In this document: positions 1 to 8,560 of the stretch, one piece after another
Layout of the letters: every line of letters starts with the position of its first letter
How positions within the stretch are numbered: the stretch's first letter is position 1
Origin: Bacteroidales bacterium
Lineage (GTDB): Bacteria > Bacteroidota > Bacteroidia > Bacteroidales > F082
Direction: 5' to 3'
Assembly: GCA_017427985.1 (NCBI GenBank)
Contig: JAFRRS010000001.1
Location: forward strand, 62,001-126,000
Length of the DNA stretch: 64,000 nt
Program-made: the position numbers and the translations under genes
The notes under the pieces: model-generated
Databases searched by the model: none
Seen by the model: the letters and a program-made list of their open reading frames with translations, nothing else
What the model was told of the DNA's origin: nothing

Positions 1-89
1 TACCTCTGAAAATCGTTCCAATGGTTTTTCTGTTCGCCTTGTCCGTCCTGTTGAATAATCATAATAAAACCTAAAATCCTGAAAATTTC

Positions 90-109
90 AGGTGTTTTTG
101 TAGAGACGT
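90..109 (+). repeat. 20-bp direct repeat, left copy flanking MNT/HEPN pair
   Basis: The bases AGGTGTTTTTGTAGAGACGT here recur exactly at 934-953, just after the HEPN gene. Both copies run into a GAGACG-type palindrome and both follow a CCTGAAA-type hairpin. The two-gene module therefore sits between two similar terminator-like units. Confidence 0.75.
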
Positions 110-124
110 CACATGTGGCGTCTC
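103..124. repeat. GAGACG-family palindrome
   Basis: 22-bp inverted repeat with one mismatched pair, ends GAGACG/CGTCTC, followed by six T. It belongs to the family also seen at 944-971, 30957-30982, 31046-31069, 31243-31268, 57654-57681 and 61173-61198. Confidence 0.8.
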
Positions 125-174
125 ATTTTTTGTGTTGTTTTTATAAAAATGTTGACAAAATCGAAAAAATATTG

Positions 175-182
175 TATTTTTG
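175..182 (+). promoter_or_regulatory. Bacteroidetes -7 element (TATTTTTG)
   Basis: TATTTTTG matches the TAnnTTTG element. A TTG at 152-154, 20 bases upstream, fits the -33 element. It lies 20 bases before the ATG of the nucleotidyltransferase gene. Confidence 0.7.
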
Positions 183-202
183 CAAAATCAAAATAATATA
201 AA

Positions 203-517
203 ATGACAGACATCCATATTTTGGAAAAAATCAAATCCACAGCAAAAAGGATAATTCCGAAAAACGGGAAGGCTATTCTTTTTGGCTCACAAGCCCGTGG
301 CACAGCCCATGAAGGTTCTGATTGGGATGTCTTGATATTGCTTGATAAAGATAAAATCACTTACGACGATTATTCCGCAGTGGCATACCCGTTCGACACG
401 TTGGGATGGGATATTGACGCGATGATAAGCCCAATAATCTATACAAAAAAAGACTGGGAAAAAGCTAGCTTTACACCATTTTATAAAAATGTAATGAGAG
501 AGGGGATTGTACTATGA
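203..517 (+). CDS. MNT-type nucleotidyltransferase (putative antitoxin)
   Basis: A 104-residue minimal nucleotidyltransferase of the pol-beta superfamily. Near residues 29-43 it shows the GS-X10-DxD signature: GSQARG, then SDWDV. The two Asp residues are the expected metal ligands, so the fold appears catalytically intact. In characterised MntA/HepT systems the MNT partner neutralises the HEPN ribonuclease by adding AMP to it. Here that role is inferred from pairing with the next gene, which overlaps by four bases (ATGA). The start is set by the promoter 20 bases upstream. A housekeeping or regulatory transferase is the alternative, but the tandem arrangement makes a toxin-antitoxin-like module more likely. 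Confidence 0.85.
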   Translation: MTDIHILEKIKSTAKRIIPKNGKAILFGSQARGTAHEGSDWDVLILLDKDKITYDDYSAVAYPFDTLGWDIDAMISPIIYTKKDWEKASFTPFYKNVMREGIVL

Positions 518-912
518 GCCTTACTGAAGAAGAACGCCATGCATTAGTGACATATAAAATTGAAAAAGCCAATAAAACATTGGAACAGGTTAAAACAATC
601 ATTCCATTGGAATATTGGGAAATGGCTGCAAACAGACTGTATTATGCCGCTTATTATGCAGTGTCGGCACTTCTTTTAAGAGATGGCTTTTCAGTCCAAA
701 CACATCAAGGTATTATTCATGTTTTCGGTCAGAATTATATCAAAACCAATGTAATAGATGGCAAATTCGGTGCATTGTATGGCCGTTTGTTCTCTTTGCG
801 TCAAACGGGAGATTATGGTGATACATTCGATTTAACAGCAGATGATGTTATGCCGTTATTGTCCCCTACAGAAGAATTGATAAATACTATATCAGAGATT
901 CTTGTAAAATAA
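514..912 (+). CDS. HEPN domain protein (putative toxin partner)
   Basis: A 132-residue, mostly helical protein of the HEPN family. The AANRLYYAAYYAVSALLL helix (about residues 34-51) and the RQTGDYGD segment (about 104-111) match the small HEPN proteins encoded beside MNT transferases. The R-X4-6-H catalytic motif of RNase-active HEPN toxins such as HepT is not visible. The position after the conserved Arg carries Asp-Tyr (GDY) instead of His. It may be a non-nucleolytic HEPN or act differently from HepT. Its start overlaps the MNT stop by four bases, so translation is coupled. Confidence 0.8.
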   Translation: MSLTEEERHALVTYKIEKANKTLEQVKTIIPLEYWEMAANRLYYAAYYAVSALLLRDGFSVQTHQGIIHVFGQNYIKTNVIDGKFGALYGRLFSLRQTGDYGDTFDLTADDVMPLLSPTEELINTISEILVK

Positions 913-933
913 ACCTGAAATCCAAAGATTTCT

Positions 934-971
934 AGGTGTTTTTGTAGAGACGTTTCCTGAAACGTCTCTAC
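934..971 (+). repeat. Right direct repeat plus GTAGAGACG palindrome
   Basis: The second copy of the 20-bp repeat (934-953) merges into a palindrome at 944-971. Its perfect 13-bp arms (GTAGAGACGTTTC and its complement) are separated by CT, with a T-run after it. It probably terminates the MNT/HEPN transcript. Confidence 0.8.
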
Positions 972-1045
972 TTTTTCTGCAAATTGTGTCAAAAAATTGA
1001 AATCACCAAAGAAAAAATCTTGTTAGTCTTGTAATCAAAAATTTG

Positions 1046-1053
1046 TATCTTTG
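1046..1053 (+). promoter_or_regulatory. -7 element (TATCTTTG) for the sulfatase gene
   Basis: TATCTTTG lies 16 bases before the ATG at 1070. It excludes the in-frame TTG at 1043, which would lie upstream of the transcript start. Confidence 0.75.
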
Positions 1054-1069
1054 CGAAAATTTAAAAACT

Positions 1070-2941
1070 ATGAAAAAATACGTCTTTTATCTCGTTAAGA
1101 TGTTGGTTTTCTTGCTGATAACGTTCGCGATAATGAGAGTCATCTTTATTGTGAATTATTGGCATCTGGTAAACATCGACATGGTCCCGTTTGTCGAAAT
1201 CGTCAAAAGCTTCTTCAAAGCCATACCTCTTGATATTGCCACAGCCTGTTATATCATGGCAATACCGGCTCTCGTGATGTTTGTCGCCTATTGTCTCAAC
1301 AAAAATATCAGCTATCGCTGGATGCGATGGTATTTTTATATCATAATCGCTCTCTATGTCCTCGCCGTGATGGGTGAGATTGGAATCTATGGCGAATGGC
1401 GTACCAAGCTGAGCGTCAAGGCTTTGTCATATTTAAGAGACCCTTCGGAGGTGATAAACACCGCATCAACGCAGCAAACGGTTCTTCTCGTGTCACTCTG
1501 GGCTTGCTTCACGCTCCTGTTTTGCTGGTGGTATGTCCGATGGATTGAGCCTTCAGGTGTTGAGGTACATGAGAGGAAAATCGACTGGTTCATGTACCCC
1601 TCTGTTTTTGTCCTGACATTCGGCCTTCTTTTCCTTGGAATGAGAGGCGGCTTCGGCGAGATTCCGATTTCCACAAGCTCAGGATATTTCAGCAACTATA
1701 AGATTGTCAATATCATGACGGTTAATCCGATGTATAATCTTGCCGAGAATTACACCAATGCGAGAAAAGTTGAGACAAAGGCGCATTTCACCTATATGGA
1801 TTTCGAGACCGCTGAGGCGATTACCAAAAAAACTCATGAGATAGAATGTGACTCGACAGTGAAAATATTAAAAACAGAGCGTCCTAACGTGTTGATAATC
1901 TTGCTTGAAAGCTGGTCTGCCGATCTTATCGAGTCGCTTGGCGGCGACCCGAGCATCGCTCCTAATTTCCATGAGATGGAAAAAGGCGGACTTCTCTTTA
2001 CAAATTATTACGCTTCCGCAAACCGCTCGCAGCAGGCTATCGCGTCCATCTTTGGCGGACTGCCGGGCTTGCCGGTGACGACAATCACCAACCATCCTGA
2101 GAAGTATTACGCCATTCCTTCGATAGTGCAACCTCTTGATTCTGTTGGATATTTCTCAAGTTTCTATTTCGGCGGGGAACTCAATTACGGCAACATTCTT
2201 TCATATCTCAGATACAATGAGTTCGACCGCGTCGTTGAGGGAAAGGATGTTGACGGGCATTTCCGCAAAGGCAAGCTTGGAATTCAGGACACCGACATGC
2301 TGCCTTGGGCGGCAAAGGACATAAGCAGCCAGACGGAGCCCTTCTTTACCACTATTTTCACGCTGAGCACACATTCTCCTTACGATTATCCGAAAGGCAT
2401 GTTTGAAGAGCTTGAATGGCCTCAGATAGAAAAGGTGTTTGTGAACTCAGGAAAATATACCGACGTGGCTCTGAAACTGTTTATGGATGAGGCTAAGAAA
2501 CAGCCTTGGTACGATAACACTTTGTTTGTTTTCATGGCAGACCACAGCCATCCTTCGTATAAGAATCATAGAATGGAATCGTTTGATTATCATAAGATTC
2601 CGATGCTTCTTTACGGCGAGCCTCTTCAGGATTCGCTTCGTGGCACCACATACGACAAGATTTGCGGCAACACCGATTTTCCTGCAACTCTTCTGGCGCA
2701 GCTCGGTCTGAAACACGACGAGTTCTTCTGGAGCAAAGATGTTTTCAACACATGTTACCGTCCGTTCGCATTTTTTGAGCTTTACAGCGGCTTGGGTTGG
2801 AAGACGGAAGAAGGCGAATTTGTCACTTCAAATGCTGATAATGTCGTGAAAAACACCTTCCCTGAGGATAAATCCGACAGCCTGACGCGTCAGGGCAAAG
2901 CTTATATGCAATATCATTTCGATTTATTTAATAAATATTAA
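1070..2941 (+). CDS. LtaS/MdoB-like sulfatase-fold membrane transferase
   Basis: A 623-residue protein with about five N-terminal membrane helices (roughly residues 5-30, 47-72, 82-104, 138-157 and 173-195). A sulfatase/alkaline-phosphatase-fold domain follows, from about residue 275 on the outside of the membrane. The domain opens with RPNVLIILLESW, which holds the metal-binding Glu. It continues with NRSQQAIASIFGG, where Ser occupies the place of the catalytic Thr of LtaS and MdoB, and later has FMADHSH, another metal site. Relatives transfer phosphoglycerol or phosphoethanolamine onto envelope glycans or lipids. The Bacteroidales substrate is not known to me. It is transcribed on its own and is followed by ffh with a separate promoter. 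Confidence 0.85.
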   Translation: MKKYVFYLVKMLVFLLITFAIMRVIFIVNYWHLVNIDMVPFVEIVKSFFKAIPLDIATACYIMAIPALVMFVAYCLNKNISYRWMRWYFYIIIALYVLAVMGEIGIYGEWRTKLSVKALSYLRDPSEVINTASTQQTVLLVSLWACFTLLFCWWYVRWIEPSGVEVHERKIDWFMYPSVFVLTFGLLFLGMRGGFGEIPISTSSGYFSNYKIVNIMTVNPMYNLAENYTNARKVETKAHFTYMDFETAEAITKKTHEIECDSTVKILKTERPNVLIILLESWSADLIESLGGDPSIAPNFHEMEKGGLLFTNYYASANRSQQAIASIFGGLPGLPVTTITNHPEKYYAIPSIVQPLDSVGYFSSFYFGGELNYGNILSYLRYNEFDRVVEGKDVDGHFRKGKLGIQDTDMLPWAAKDISSQTEPFFTTIFTLSTHSPYDYPKGMFEELEWPQIEKVFVNSGKYTDVALKLFMDEAKKQPWYDNTLFVFMADHSHPSYKNHRMESFDYHKIPMLLYGEPLQDSLRGTTYDKICGNTDFPATLLAQLGLKHDEFFWSKDVFNTCYRPFAFFELYSGLGWKTEEGEFVTSNADNVVKNTFPEDKSDSLTRQGKAYMQYHFDLFNKY

Positions 2942-2951
2942 AAATTAGTTG

Positions 2952-2959
2952 TATCTTTG
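2952..2959 (+). promoter_or_regulatory. -7 element (TATCTTTG) for ffh
   Basis: TATCTTTG just after the stop of the sulfatase gene and 29 bases before the ffh ATG. Confidence 0.75.
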
Positions 2960-2988
2960 CAGTTTGGAAAAATTAGAAAAATTAAGAT

Positions 2989-4323
2989 ATGTTTGAAGGA
3001 TTAACCGAGAAACTGGAACGCTCTTTTAAGATTCTTAAAGGACAGGGGTATATTACTGAAATCAACGTGGCTGAGACCTTGAAAGAGGTGCGCAAGGCAT
3101 TGCTCGATGCCGATGTCAGCTATAAGATAGCGAAGGATGTTACAAATGAAATAAAGGAAAAGGCTCTTGGTCAGAAGATTCTGACGGCTGTTTCGCCGAG
3201 CCAGTTGATGGTAAAGATTGTTCATGATGAACTGGCTGAGCTGATGGGAGGCGAGCATTCCGAAATCAACGTCAAAGGCAATCCTGCGGTGGTGCTCATC
3301 GCCGGTCTTCAAGGTTCCGGTAAGACTACGTTTTCTGCCAAACTTGCCAATTATCTGAAGACTAAGAAAGGCAAGACCGTGATGCTCGTGGCTGGTGACG
3401 TTTATCGTCCTGCAGCTATCAACCAGTTAAAAGTTCTCGGCGAACAGGTCGGCGTTGAGGTATATTCTGAAGACGACAACAAAAATCCAGTTCAGATTGC
3501 ACAGAGAGCCATCGAACATGCCAAAGCGCAAAACAAAAATGTGGTCATCATCGATACCGCCGGTCGTCTTGCTGTCGACGAGGAGATGATGAACGAGATC
3601 GCGAAAATCAAAGATACAGTCAAGCCGCATGAGACGTTGTTTGTGGTCGACTCCATGACAGGTCAGGACGCGGTTAACACCGCCAAGGCCTTCAACGACC
3701 GTCTCGACTTCGACGGAGTGGTGCTCACCAAACTCGATGGTGACACACGCGGCGGTGCTGCTCTCACAATACGTACTGTCGTTGAGAAACCTATCAAATT
3801 CGTGGGTCTCGGCGAGAAGATGGACGCTCTCGACATCTTCTACCCGAAACGTATGGCGGACAGAATCCTCGGCATGGGCGACATCGTGTCACTCGTGGAA
3901 AAGGCACAGGAGCAGTTCGACGCAGAGGAAGCCGCGAAACTGAAGAAAAAACTCGCCAAAAACGAGTTCAACTATAACGATTTCCTGAAACAGATTCAGC
4001 AGATTAAGAAGATGGGAAGCATCAAGGACCTTGCCAAGATGATTCCTGGAATGAACAAAATCAACGACGAGGATCTCGACGACGACGCTTTCAAGAGCAT
4101 CGAGGCAATCATCGGCTCCATGACACCGGAGGAACGCGAGAACCCGAAACTGATGAACGGAAGCCGCAAGAGAAGGATAGCCCTCGGTTCAGGAAACAGC
4201 ATCGAAGAGGTGAACCGCCTGATAAAACAGTTCGACGAGACCTCGAAGATGATGCGTATGATGACAACGGGCGGCGCGAAGAAAATGATGCAGATGATGC
4301 AACAGGCGAAGAGAAAAAGATAA
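2989..4323 (+). CDS. ffh: Signal recognition particle protein Ffh
   Basis: A 444-residue SRP GTPase that binds signal sequences and 4.5S RNA and delivers ribosomes to FtsY. The order is helical N domain (1 to about 85) and G domain with P-loop GLQGSGKTT near residue 106. It continues with DTAGR, TKLDGDTRGGAA and GLGEK. The M domain starts at about 330 and ends in a Met-rich, basic tail (MMRMMTTGGAKKMMQMMQQAKRKR region). Length and all GTPase motifs are normal for the family. Two hairpins follow the stop codon. Confidence 0.97.
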   Translation: MFEGLTEKLERSFKILKGQGYITEINVAETLKEVRKALLDADVSYKIAKDVTNEIKEKALGQKILTAVSPSQLMVKIVHDELAELMGGEHSEINVKGNPAVVLIAGLQGSGKTTFSAKLANYLKTKKGKTVMLVAGDVYRPAAINQLKVLGEQVGVEVYSEDDNKNPVQIAQRAIEHAKAQNKNVVIIDTAGRLAVDEEMMNEIAKIKDTVKPHETLFVVDSMTGQDAVNTAKAFNDRLDFDGVVLTKLDGDTRGGAALTIRTVVEKPIKFVGLGEKMDALDIFYPKRMADRILGMGDIVSLVEKAQEQFDAEEAAKLKKKLAKNEFNYNDFLKQIQQIKKMGSIKDLAKMIPGMNKINDEDLDDDAFKSIEAIIGSMTPEERENPKLMNGSRKRRIALGSGNSIEEVNRLIKQFDETSKMMRMMTTGGAKKMMQMMQQAKRKR

Positions 4324-4324
4324 G

Positions 4325-4370
4325 CACCTCGGAGAGGTGATAGTTTAATTACCCCAGATGAAGTCTGGGG
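4325..4370 (+). terminator. Two hairpins between ffh and folD
   Basis: CACCTC-GGA-GAGGTG (4325-4339) and CCCCAGA-TGAAG-TCTGGGG (4352-4370). Neither is followed by a long U tract. They could terminate or attenuate transcription, or be a dispersed intergenic repeat. No other copy was seen in the window. Confidence 0.5.
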
Positions 4371-4387
4371 GTCTAAAACAAAATAAT

Positions 4388-5266
4388 ATGATACCACAAG
4401 ACAAAATCATCGACGGCAAAGCAATAGCCGACGCAATGAAAAAGGAAATAGCGGCAGAAGTCGCTGAAATGTTGGACAAAGGAATGGACGCCCCGCATCT
4501 CGCGGCAATCATCGTGGGAGAGGACGGCGCAAGCCAGACTTACGTGGCATCGAAAGAGAAAGCCTGCCACTCGGTGGGAATGACATCATCGGTGTATCGT
4601 ATGCCTGCCAACACCTCGGAGGAAGAACTTCTCAAACTCATCAGCTTCCTTAACAACGACGAAGAGGTCGACGGCTACATCATACAGCTGCCGTTGCCAA
4701 AACATATCAACGAGACGAAAGTAATCCACTCCATCAACCCGAAAAAAGACGTCGACGGCTTCACACCGTTCAATATCGGTCTCATGCAGCTCGGCGAGCC
4801 TTGCTTCCTGCCTGCTACACCTGCCGGCATAGTGGAACTGCTCAAACGCAGCGGAGTGGAGACAGCAGGCAAACATGTGGTGGTCCTCGGACGCTCAAAT
4901 ATCGTGGGAACGCCAATAAGCGTTATGCTTTCACGTAAAGGAGCCGATGCTACGGTCACGATATGCCACAGCCGCACACAAAACCTTCCTGAGATAACAC
5001 GTCAGGCAGACATCCTCGTTGTGGCTATCGGAAAACCTCTATTCCTCAAGGCCGACATGGTGAAACCTGGCGCTGTGGTGGTTGACGTCGGCATCCATCG
5101 TATTGAGGACCCGACAACGGAAAAAGGATATCGCATCGAAGGCGACGTAGATTTCGACGAGGTGGCGAAAGTCGCTTCAAAAATAACACCTGTGCCTGGC
5201 GGCGTGGGTCCTATGACAATAGTGTCATTGCTATACAACACTTTGCAAGCTAAAAAAAGGAAATAA
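4388..5266 (+). CDS. folD: Bifunctional methylenetetrahydrofolate dehydrogenase/cyclohydrolase FolD
   Basis: A 292-residue cytosolic enzyme that interconverts 5,10-methylene-, methenyl- and 10-formyl-tetrahydrofolate. The catalytic Lys lies in YVASKEKACHSVGM (about residue 52). The family signatures QLPLPKH, GRSNIVGTPISVML and PGGVGPMT are present, as is a Rossmann NADP site. The ATG at 4388 is chosen over the in-frame codon at 4358, because the earlier one falls inside the upstream hairpin and is not part of the family. The TAA stop overlaps the ATG of the next gene (TAATG). Confidence 0.96.
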   Translation: MIPQDKIIDGKAIADAMKKEIAAEVAEMLDKGMDAPHLAAIIVGEDGASQTYVASKEKACHSVGMTSSVYRMPANTSEEELLKLISFLNNDEEVDGYIIQLPLPKHINETKVIHSINPKKDVDGFTPFNIGLMQLGEPCFLPATPAGIVELLKRSGVETAGKHVVVLGRSNIVGTPISVMLSRKGADATVTICHSRTQNLPEITRQADILVVAIGKPLFLKADMVKPGAVVVDVGIHRIEDPTTEKGYRIEGDVDFDEVAKVASKITPVPGGVGPMTIVSLLYNTLQAKKRK

Positions 5267-6921
5267 TGATGAAAAATTCTCTCAAGAGCTTAATTTTGCT
5301 GGTGTTGGCAGTGTTTCTGATGGCACCGGTGGCATCGTATGCGCAGAATTATCATACAAAGTCGAAAAAAGCTGTAAAATATTATAAATCAGCGAAGAAA
5401 CAGTTTGATAAGAAGAAATATCCTAAGACTTTTAAGTATCTTGATAAAGCGCTTGATGTTGATGAAAAATTTGCCGATGCCTTATTGCTCAAAGCAGAGC
5501 TTTCTCTTACGTTAAACAATGATAATCAAGCTATTGAGAGTTACGAAAAGATGTTTGCAGCCGACTCTATGGCATTCCCGAGAGCAGCAATGGCGTTGGC
5601 TAATCTTTATATGGAGAAATACTGCTTCGGCGATGCTGTGAACATCCTGAGTTGGTATGTGAAAGCTCCAGACCAAAAGGACAAATATGTCAAGCCTGCG
5701 AAAGAAATGCTTGAAGTCGCGGAATTCCGTAAGGAGACTTACGAAAACCCTGTAAAATATGAGCCGATAAACCTTGGAAGTAATGTCAATACCGCTGGCG
5801 ATGAGTATATCAATCAGATTCTTCCGGACGGAAGCCGTTTGTATTTTACACGTCGCTCGGATGTGGCAGACAAATACGGGGCAAGGGAAGAGTTTATCTT
5901 TTCGTCAGCAATAATTGACGGAGAGTATATGCCGGCAATTCCGATGAATATCGACTGGAACAATAAAAAACGCATGGGCGCCATCTCAATTACACCGAAC
6001 CAGAACAGGATGTATTTTGTGGGCATCGATTTTATTGACAGCCATGGAAGAGGTGACATCTATTCATCTGATTTTGTCAATAAAGAATGGACAAAGCCTG
6101 TGAACCTTGGCAATATCATCAACACCTCAACGATGGAGTCGCAGCCTTACATTAGTGCTGATTGTAAAGAATTGTATTTCATAAGACATTCAAGGACTTA
6201 CGAGAGTACAGACCTGTATGTCAGCGAGTTTTATCAGGGCAGATGGACAAATCCGAAACCGATTGTTCCGGCAAATTCAAAAGGTAATGAGATGAGCCCG
6301 TTCATCCATCCTGATGGAAACACTCTCTATTTCGCTTCCGACGGACTTATTGGCATGGGCGGATTTGACATTTTCATGTGCAAGAAGTTGCCGAGAGGTG
6401 AGTGGAGTGCGCCGAAAAACCTCGGTTATCCTATCAATTCTGAAAAAAATGAGATCAGCTTTGTTGTGAGTTCTGACGGCAAGAAAGGCTATATCTCATC
6501 AGACCGTGACGGCGGCATGGGCGGCTATGACATCTATGTTTTTGATTTGGATGAGATTGACAGTCCCGAACCAGTTGACATGACTCGTTTCGTGATGCGT
6601 AACATCAACTTCGAGTTCGACAGCGCGATTCTCAAGGAGACGTCATTCAATGAGATTGATTCTCTTGCTGTTTTCATGACTGAGAATTCTGGAATAAGTA
6701 TTGAAATATCAGGTTATACAGATGATAGCGGTGATGCGGCGCATAATTACACCCTTTCCCTTGACAGAGCTAATTCCGTTAAGGAAGCTCTTGTTGAAAG
6801 GGGCATTGCGGATGACAGGATGAGCGTCGTGGGTTATGGTGAAAGCCGTCCTCTTGTGCCAAACGACAGCGAGAAAAACAAGGCTTTGAACCGTCGTGTT
6901 GAAGTCAGAGTGATCTATTAA
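5266..6921 (+). CDS. TPR-PD40-OmpA envelope protein (PorE-like)
   Basis: A 551-residue exported protein. A signal peptide of about 26 residues ends at SYA-Q, with no lipobox Cys. TPR-like helices follow (about 30-165), then a beta-propeller of PD40-type repeats (about 175-430; LYFTRRSD, MYFVG, LYFASDG and GYISSDRDGGMGGYDIY segments). It ends with an OmpA C-terminal peptidoglycan-binding domain (about 440-551; SGYTDDSGD, LSLDRANSVKEAL, NRRVEVRV). The same order occurs in PorE of the type IX secretion system, but the regulatory domain PorE has between propeller and OmpA is not evident here. Type IX cargo elsewhere in the window is consistent with that role, but many paralogues exist. Start and folD stop overlap. 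Confidence 0.85.
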   Translation: MMKNSLKSLILLVLAVFLMAPVASYAQNYHTKSKKAVKYYKSAKKQFDKKKYPKTFKYLDKALDVDEKFADALLLKAELSLTLNNDNQAIESYEKMFAADSMAFPRAAMALANLYMEKYCFGDAVNILSWYVKAPDQKDKYVKPAKEMLEVAEFRKETYENPVKYEPINLGSNVNTAGDEYINQILPDGSRLYFTRRSDVADKYGAREEFIFSSAIIDGEYMPAIPMNIDWNNKKRMGAISITPNQNRMYFVGIDFIDSHGRGDIYSSDFVNKEWTKPVNLGNIINTSTMESQPYISADCKELYFIRHSRTYESTDLYVSEFYQGRWTNPKPIVPANSKGNEMSPFIHPDGNTLYFASDGLIGMGGFDIFMCKKLPRGEWSAPKNLGYPINSEKNEISFVVSSDGKKGYISSDRDGGMGGYDIYVFDLDEIDSPEPVDMTRFVMRNINFEFDSAILKETSFNEIDSLAVFMTENSGISIEISGYTDDSGDAAHNYTLSLDRANSVKEALVERGIADDRMSVVGYGESRPLVPNDSEKNKALNRRVEVRVIY

Positions 6922-6922
6922 T

Positions 6923-6971
6923 TGTAAAATTATTTTACACTACTGTAAAAAATCTTTACACTTTGTAAAAA
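6923..6971 (+). promoter_or_regulatory. Tandem 17-bp palindromes upstream of the tolC-like gene
   Basis: TGTAAAATTATTTTACA (6923-6939, perfect 8-bp arms around one base) is followed 21 bases later by TGTAAAAAATCTTTACA (6944-6960). A half site TGTAAAAA lies at 6964-6971. The 20-22 base steps put the copies on one face of the helix. The same arrangement lies at 16133-16171. These are candidate enhancer sites for the NtrC-type regulator encoded at 21900. Confidence 0.75.
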
Positions 6972-7012
6972 TCCGTTTTATTTAAAACATTGATAATCAA
7001 CGTCGTGCATTT

Positions 7013-7029
7013 TTGGCATGACGTTTGTT
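7013..7029 (+). promoter_or_regulatory. Sigma-54-type promoter (-24 good, -12 weak)
   Basis: TTTGGCATGACGTTTGT. The GG (7015-7016) and the G of TTTGT (7027) have the ten-base gap of -24/-12 promoters. The -12 box has GT instead of GC. The nine bases GCATTTTTG before it are also present at 16217-16225. Expected transcript start is near 7040, so the ATG at 7055 is the start codon. Confidence 0.6.
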
Positions 7030-7054
7030 TTATTGTTTGTCAAAAAGGAATAAA

Positions 7055-8398
7055 ATGAAACGGATTTTTTTGATTACAATGATTCTGACACCTTTGTTTA
7101 TAAAGGCGCAGGACACCATTTCGATGGGATTGAAAGAATGCATGCGTTATGCGGTGGAGCACTCGACGAAGGTGGTGGCGCAAAATGCCGACAACCGCGA
7201 CGCTCAGGTCAACAGGCGGGACGCGATTTTGAGCACGTTTACGCCGGAGATTAGCGGAAATGCCTATGCCTACTACAACTTCGGTCGTAGCATTGACCCT
7301 GAATCCAATACATACAGCACGGTGACATCGTTTCACAACGGCTATAGCGTGTCGGCTGGCATCGATTTGTTTAACGGATTTCAGGCGGTCAACAACATGA
7401 AAATTACCAAGACCGCTCAGCTAATGGGCAAGACCAAGTCGCAGCAGCTTGAAGACCAGATTTGTCTTGCCACGATGGAGGCGTTTTGCAATGTGCTGTA
7501 TTTCACAAAACTGGAAGAGGCTCTCACAGCGCAGGTTGAGACTGCTGAGAAGGCACTGCAACTGGCTGAACGTCAGGAGAAACTGGGTCGGAAATCGCAT
7601 GCCGACGTGGTGCAGATGCAGGCTGACCTTGCCGAGCGCCAATATCAGCTTACAAATTGCCATAACCGCTACAACGATGCCGTCATCACCTTGAAAGACG
7701 TGATGTTTTGGCCTATCGAGCAACCGTTGAAGGTGGTCGACGACATCACTAATTCCGAGATTTCTTTCGATAAAAGCGGCGAAGACGCACAACAGATGGC
7801 TGAGAATGCCAAGGAGATTATGCCGGCGGTGATGCTCGCCGAAAGCACCATGAACAACGCCGAGCTGGAGCTCCGTACCTCAAGGTGGAAGCTGTTGCCG
7901 CGCCTCTCGCTGTACGGCGGATGGTCTACCAATTACTTCACTTATCCTGGACTTAGCGGTTATACGCCGGTGCCGTTTGAAGATCAGTTCAGGAATAACC
8001 GAGGCGAATATATCCAGCTTTCATTAAGCATCCCGATTTATGACAGGTTGTCAAGACATTCAACGATTTCGAGAAGAAAGAACGCTTACATCAAGGCAAA
8101 AGCCGATTATGACCAGGCGGTGCAGCAGGTTGAGGCGGAGGTGTATCGTGCTGTTGCCGACTGCGAGGGCACTGCCGACGCGATGAGGCAAGCCGAGACG
8201 AGGGCTGAGCTTCAGGAAGAGGCGTTTGCACTCAACGCCAAGCGTTTCGAGCAGGGACTGATTTCCTCAATCGAATATCAGACCGCATCGAACACCTATC
8301 TCAACGCCTTGGCAGAAAAGATGAACGCTAAGATGCAGCATTTTATCAAAAAATCCGTTGTAAAATATTATAAAGGAATACATTATTTGGAACAATGA
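7055..8398 (+). CDS. TolC-family outer membrane efflux channel
   Basis: A 447-residue outer membrane factor that would form the exit duct of a tripartite pump. A signal peptide (about 18 residues, ending KAQD) is followed by two OEP repeats. These are long amphipathic helices with coiled-coil pattern (about 120-220 and 330-430) and strand segments such as YAYYNFGRSIDP. The codon at 7025 is rejected because it lies over the -12 box; AAGGAA at 7046-7050 may help initiation. It is the first gene of the run tolC-like, adaptor, permease 1, permease 2. Confidence 0.9.
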   Translation: MKRIFLITMILTPLFIKAQDTISMGLKECMRYAVEHSTKVVAQNADNRDAQVNRRDAILSTFTPEISGNAYAYYNFGRSIDPESNTYSTVTSFHNGYSVSAGIDLFNGFQAVNNMKITKTAQLMGKTKSQQLEDQICLATMEAFCNVLYFTKLEEALTAQVETAEKALQLAERQEKLGRKSHADVVQMQADLAERQYQLTNCHNRYNDAVITLKDVMFWPIEQPLKVVDDITNSEISFDKSGEDAQQMAENAKEIMPAVMLAESTMNNAELELRTSRWKLLPRLSLYGGWSTNYFTYPGLSGYTPVPFEDQFRNNRGEYIQLSLSIPIYDRLSRHSTISRRKNAYIKAKADYDQAVQQVEAEVYRAVADCEGTADAMRQAETRAELQEEAFALNAKRFEQGLISSIEYQTASNTYLNALAEKMNAKMQHFIKKSVVKYYKGIHYLEQ

Positions 8399-8546
8399 GC
8401 TGTTATGCAGAATGTGCTGCTACGCGGAATGTGATTTGCTTCGCAAAATGTGGGCTTCGCCCATTGCCAGAAGGGCACAAATTTAGCCAAAGGCTACACA
8501 TTGTGACCGCAGGGAGCACACATTCAATCGAAGATTGCAAATTATT
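8399..8546 (+). repeat. Chain of small hairpins between channel and adaptor genes
   Basis: The gap holds repeated AATGTG/CACATT words linked by short stem-loops: GCAG..CTGC, GGGC-TTC-GCCC, AGCC-AAA-GGCT and CAATC-GAA-GATTG. No plausible protein is encoded. A related element lies at 50441-50487. It may be an mRNA-structured spacer or a dispersed repeat. Confidence 0.6.
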
Positions 8547-8560
8547 AAAATTTAATTATC

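Larger units (their letters stand above)
1..202. other. Intergenic leader with hairpins
   Basis: No gene is visible here. The stretch holds a short hairpin (CCTGAAA/TTTCAGG, about 78-92), then an imperfect palindrome with GAGACG/CGTCTC ends at 103-124 followed by a T-run. That looks like the terminator of a gene lying upstream of the window. The promoter of the first gene follows at 152-182. Confidence 0.6.
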
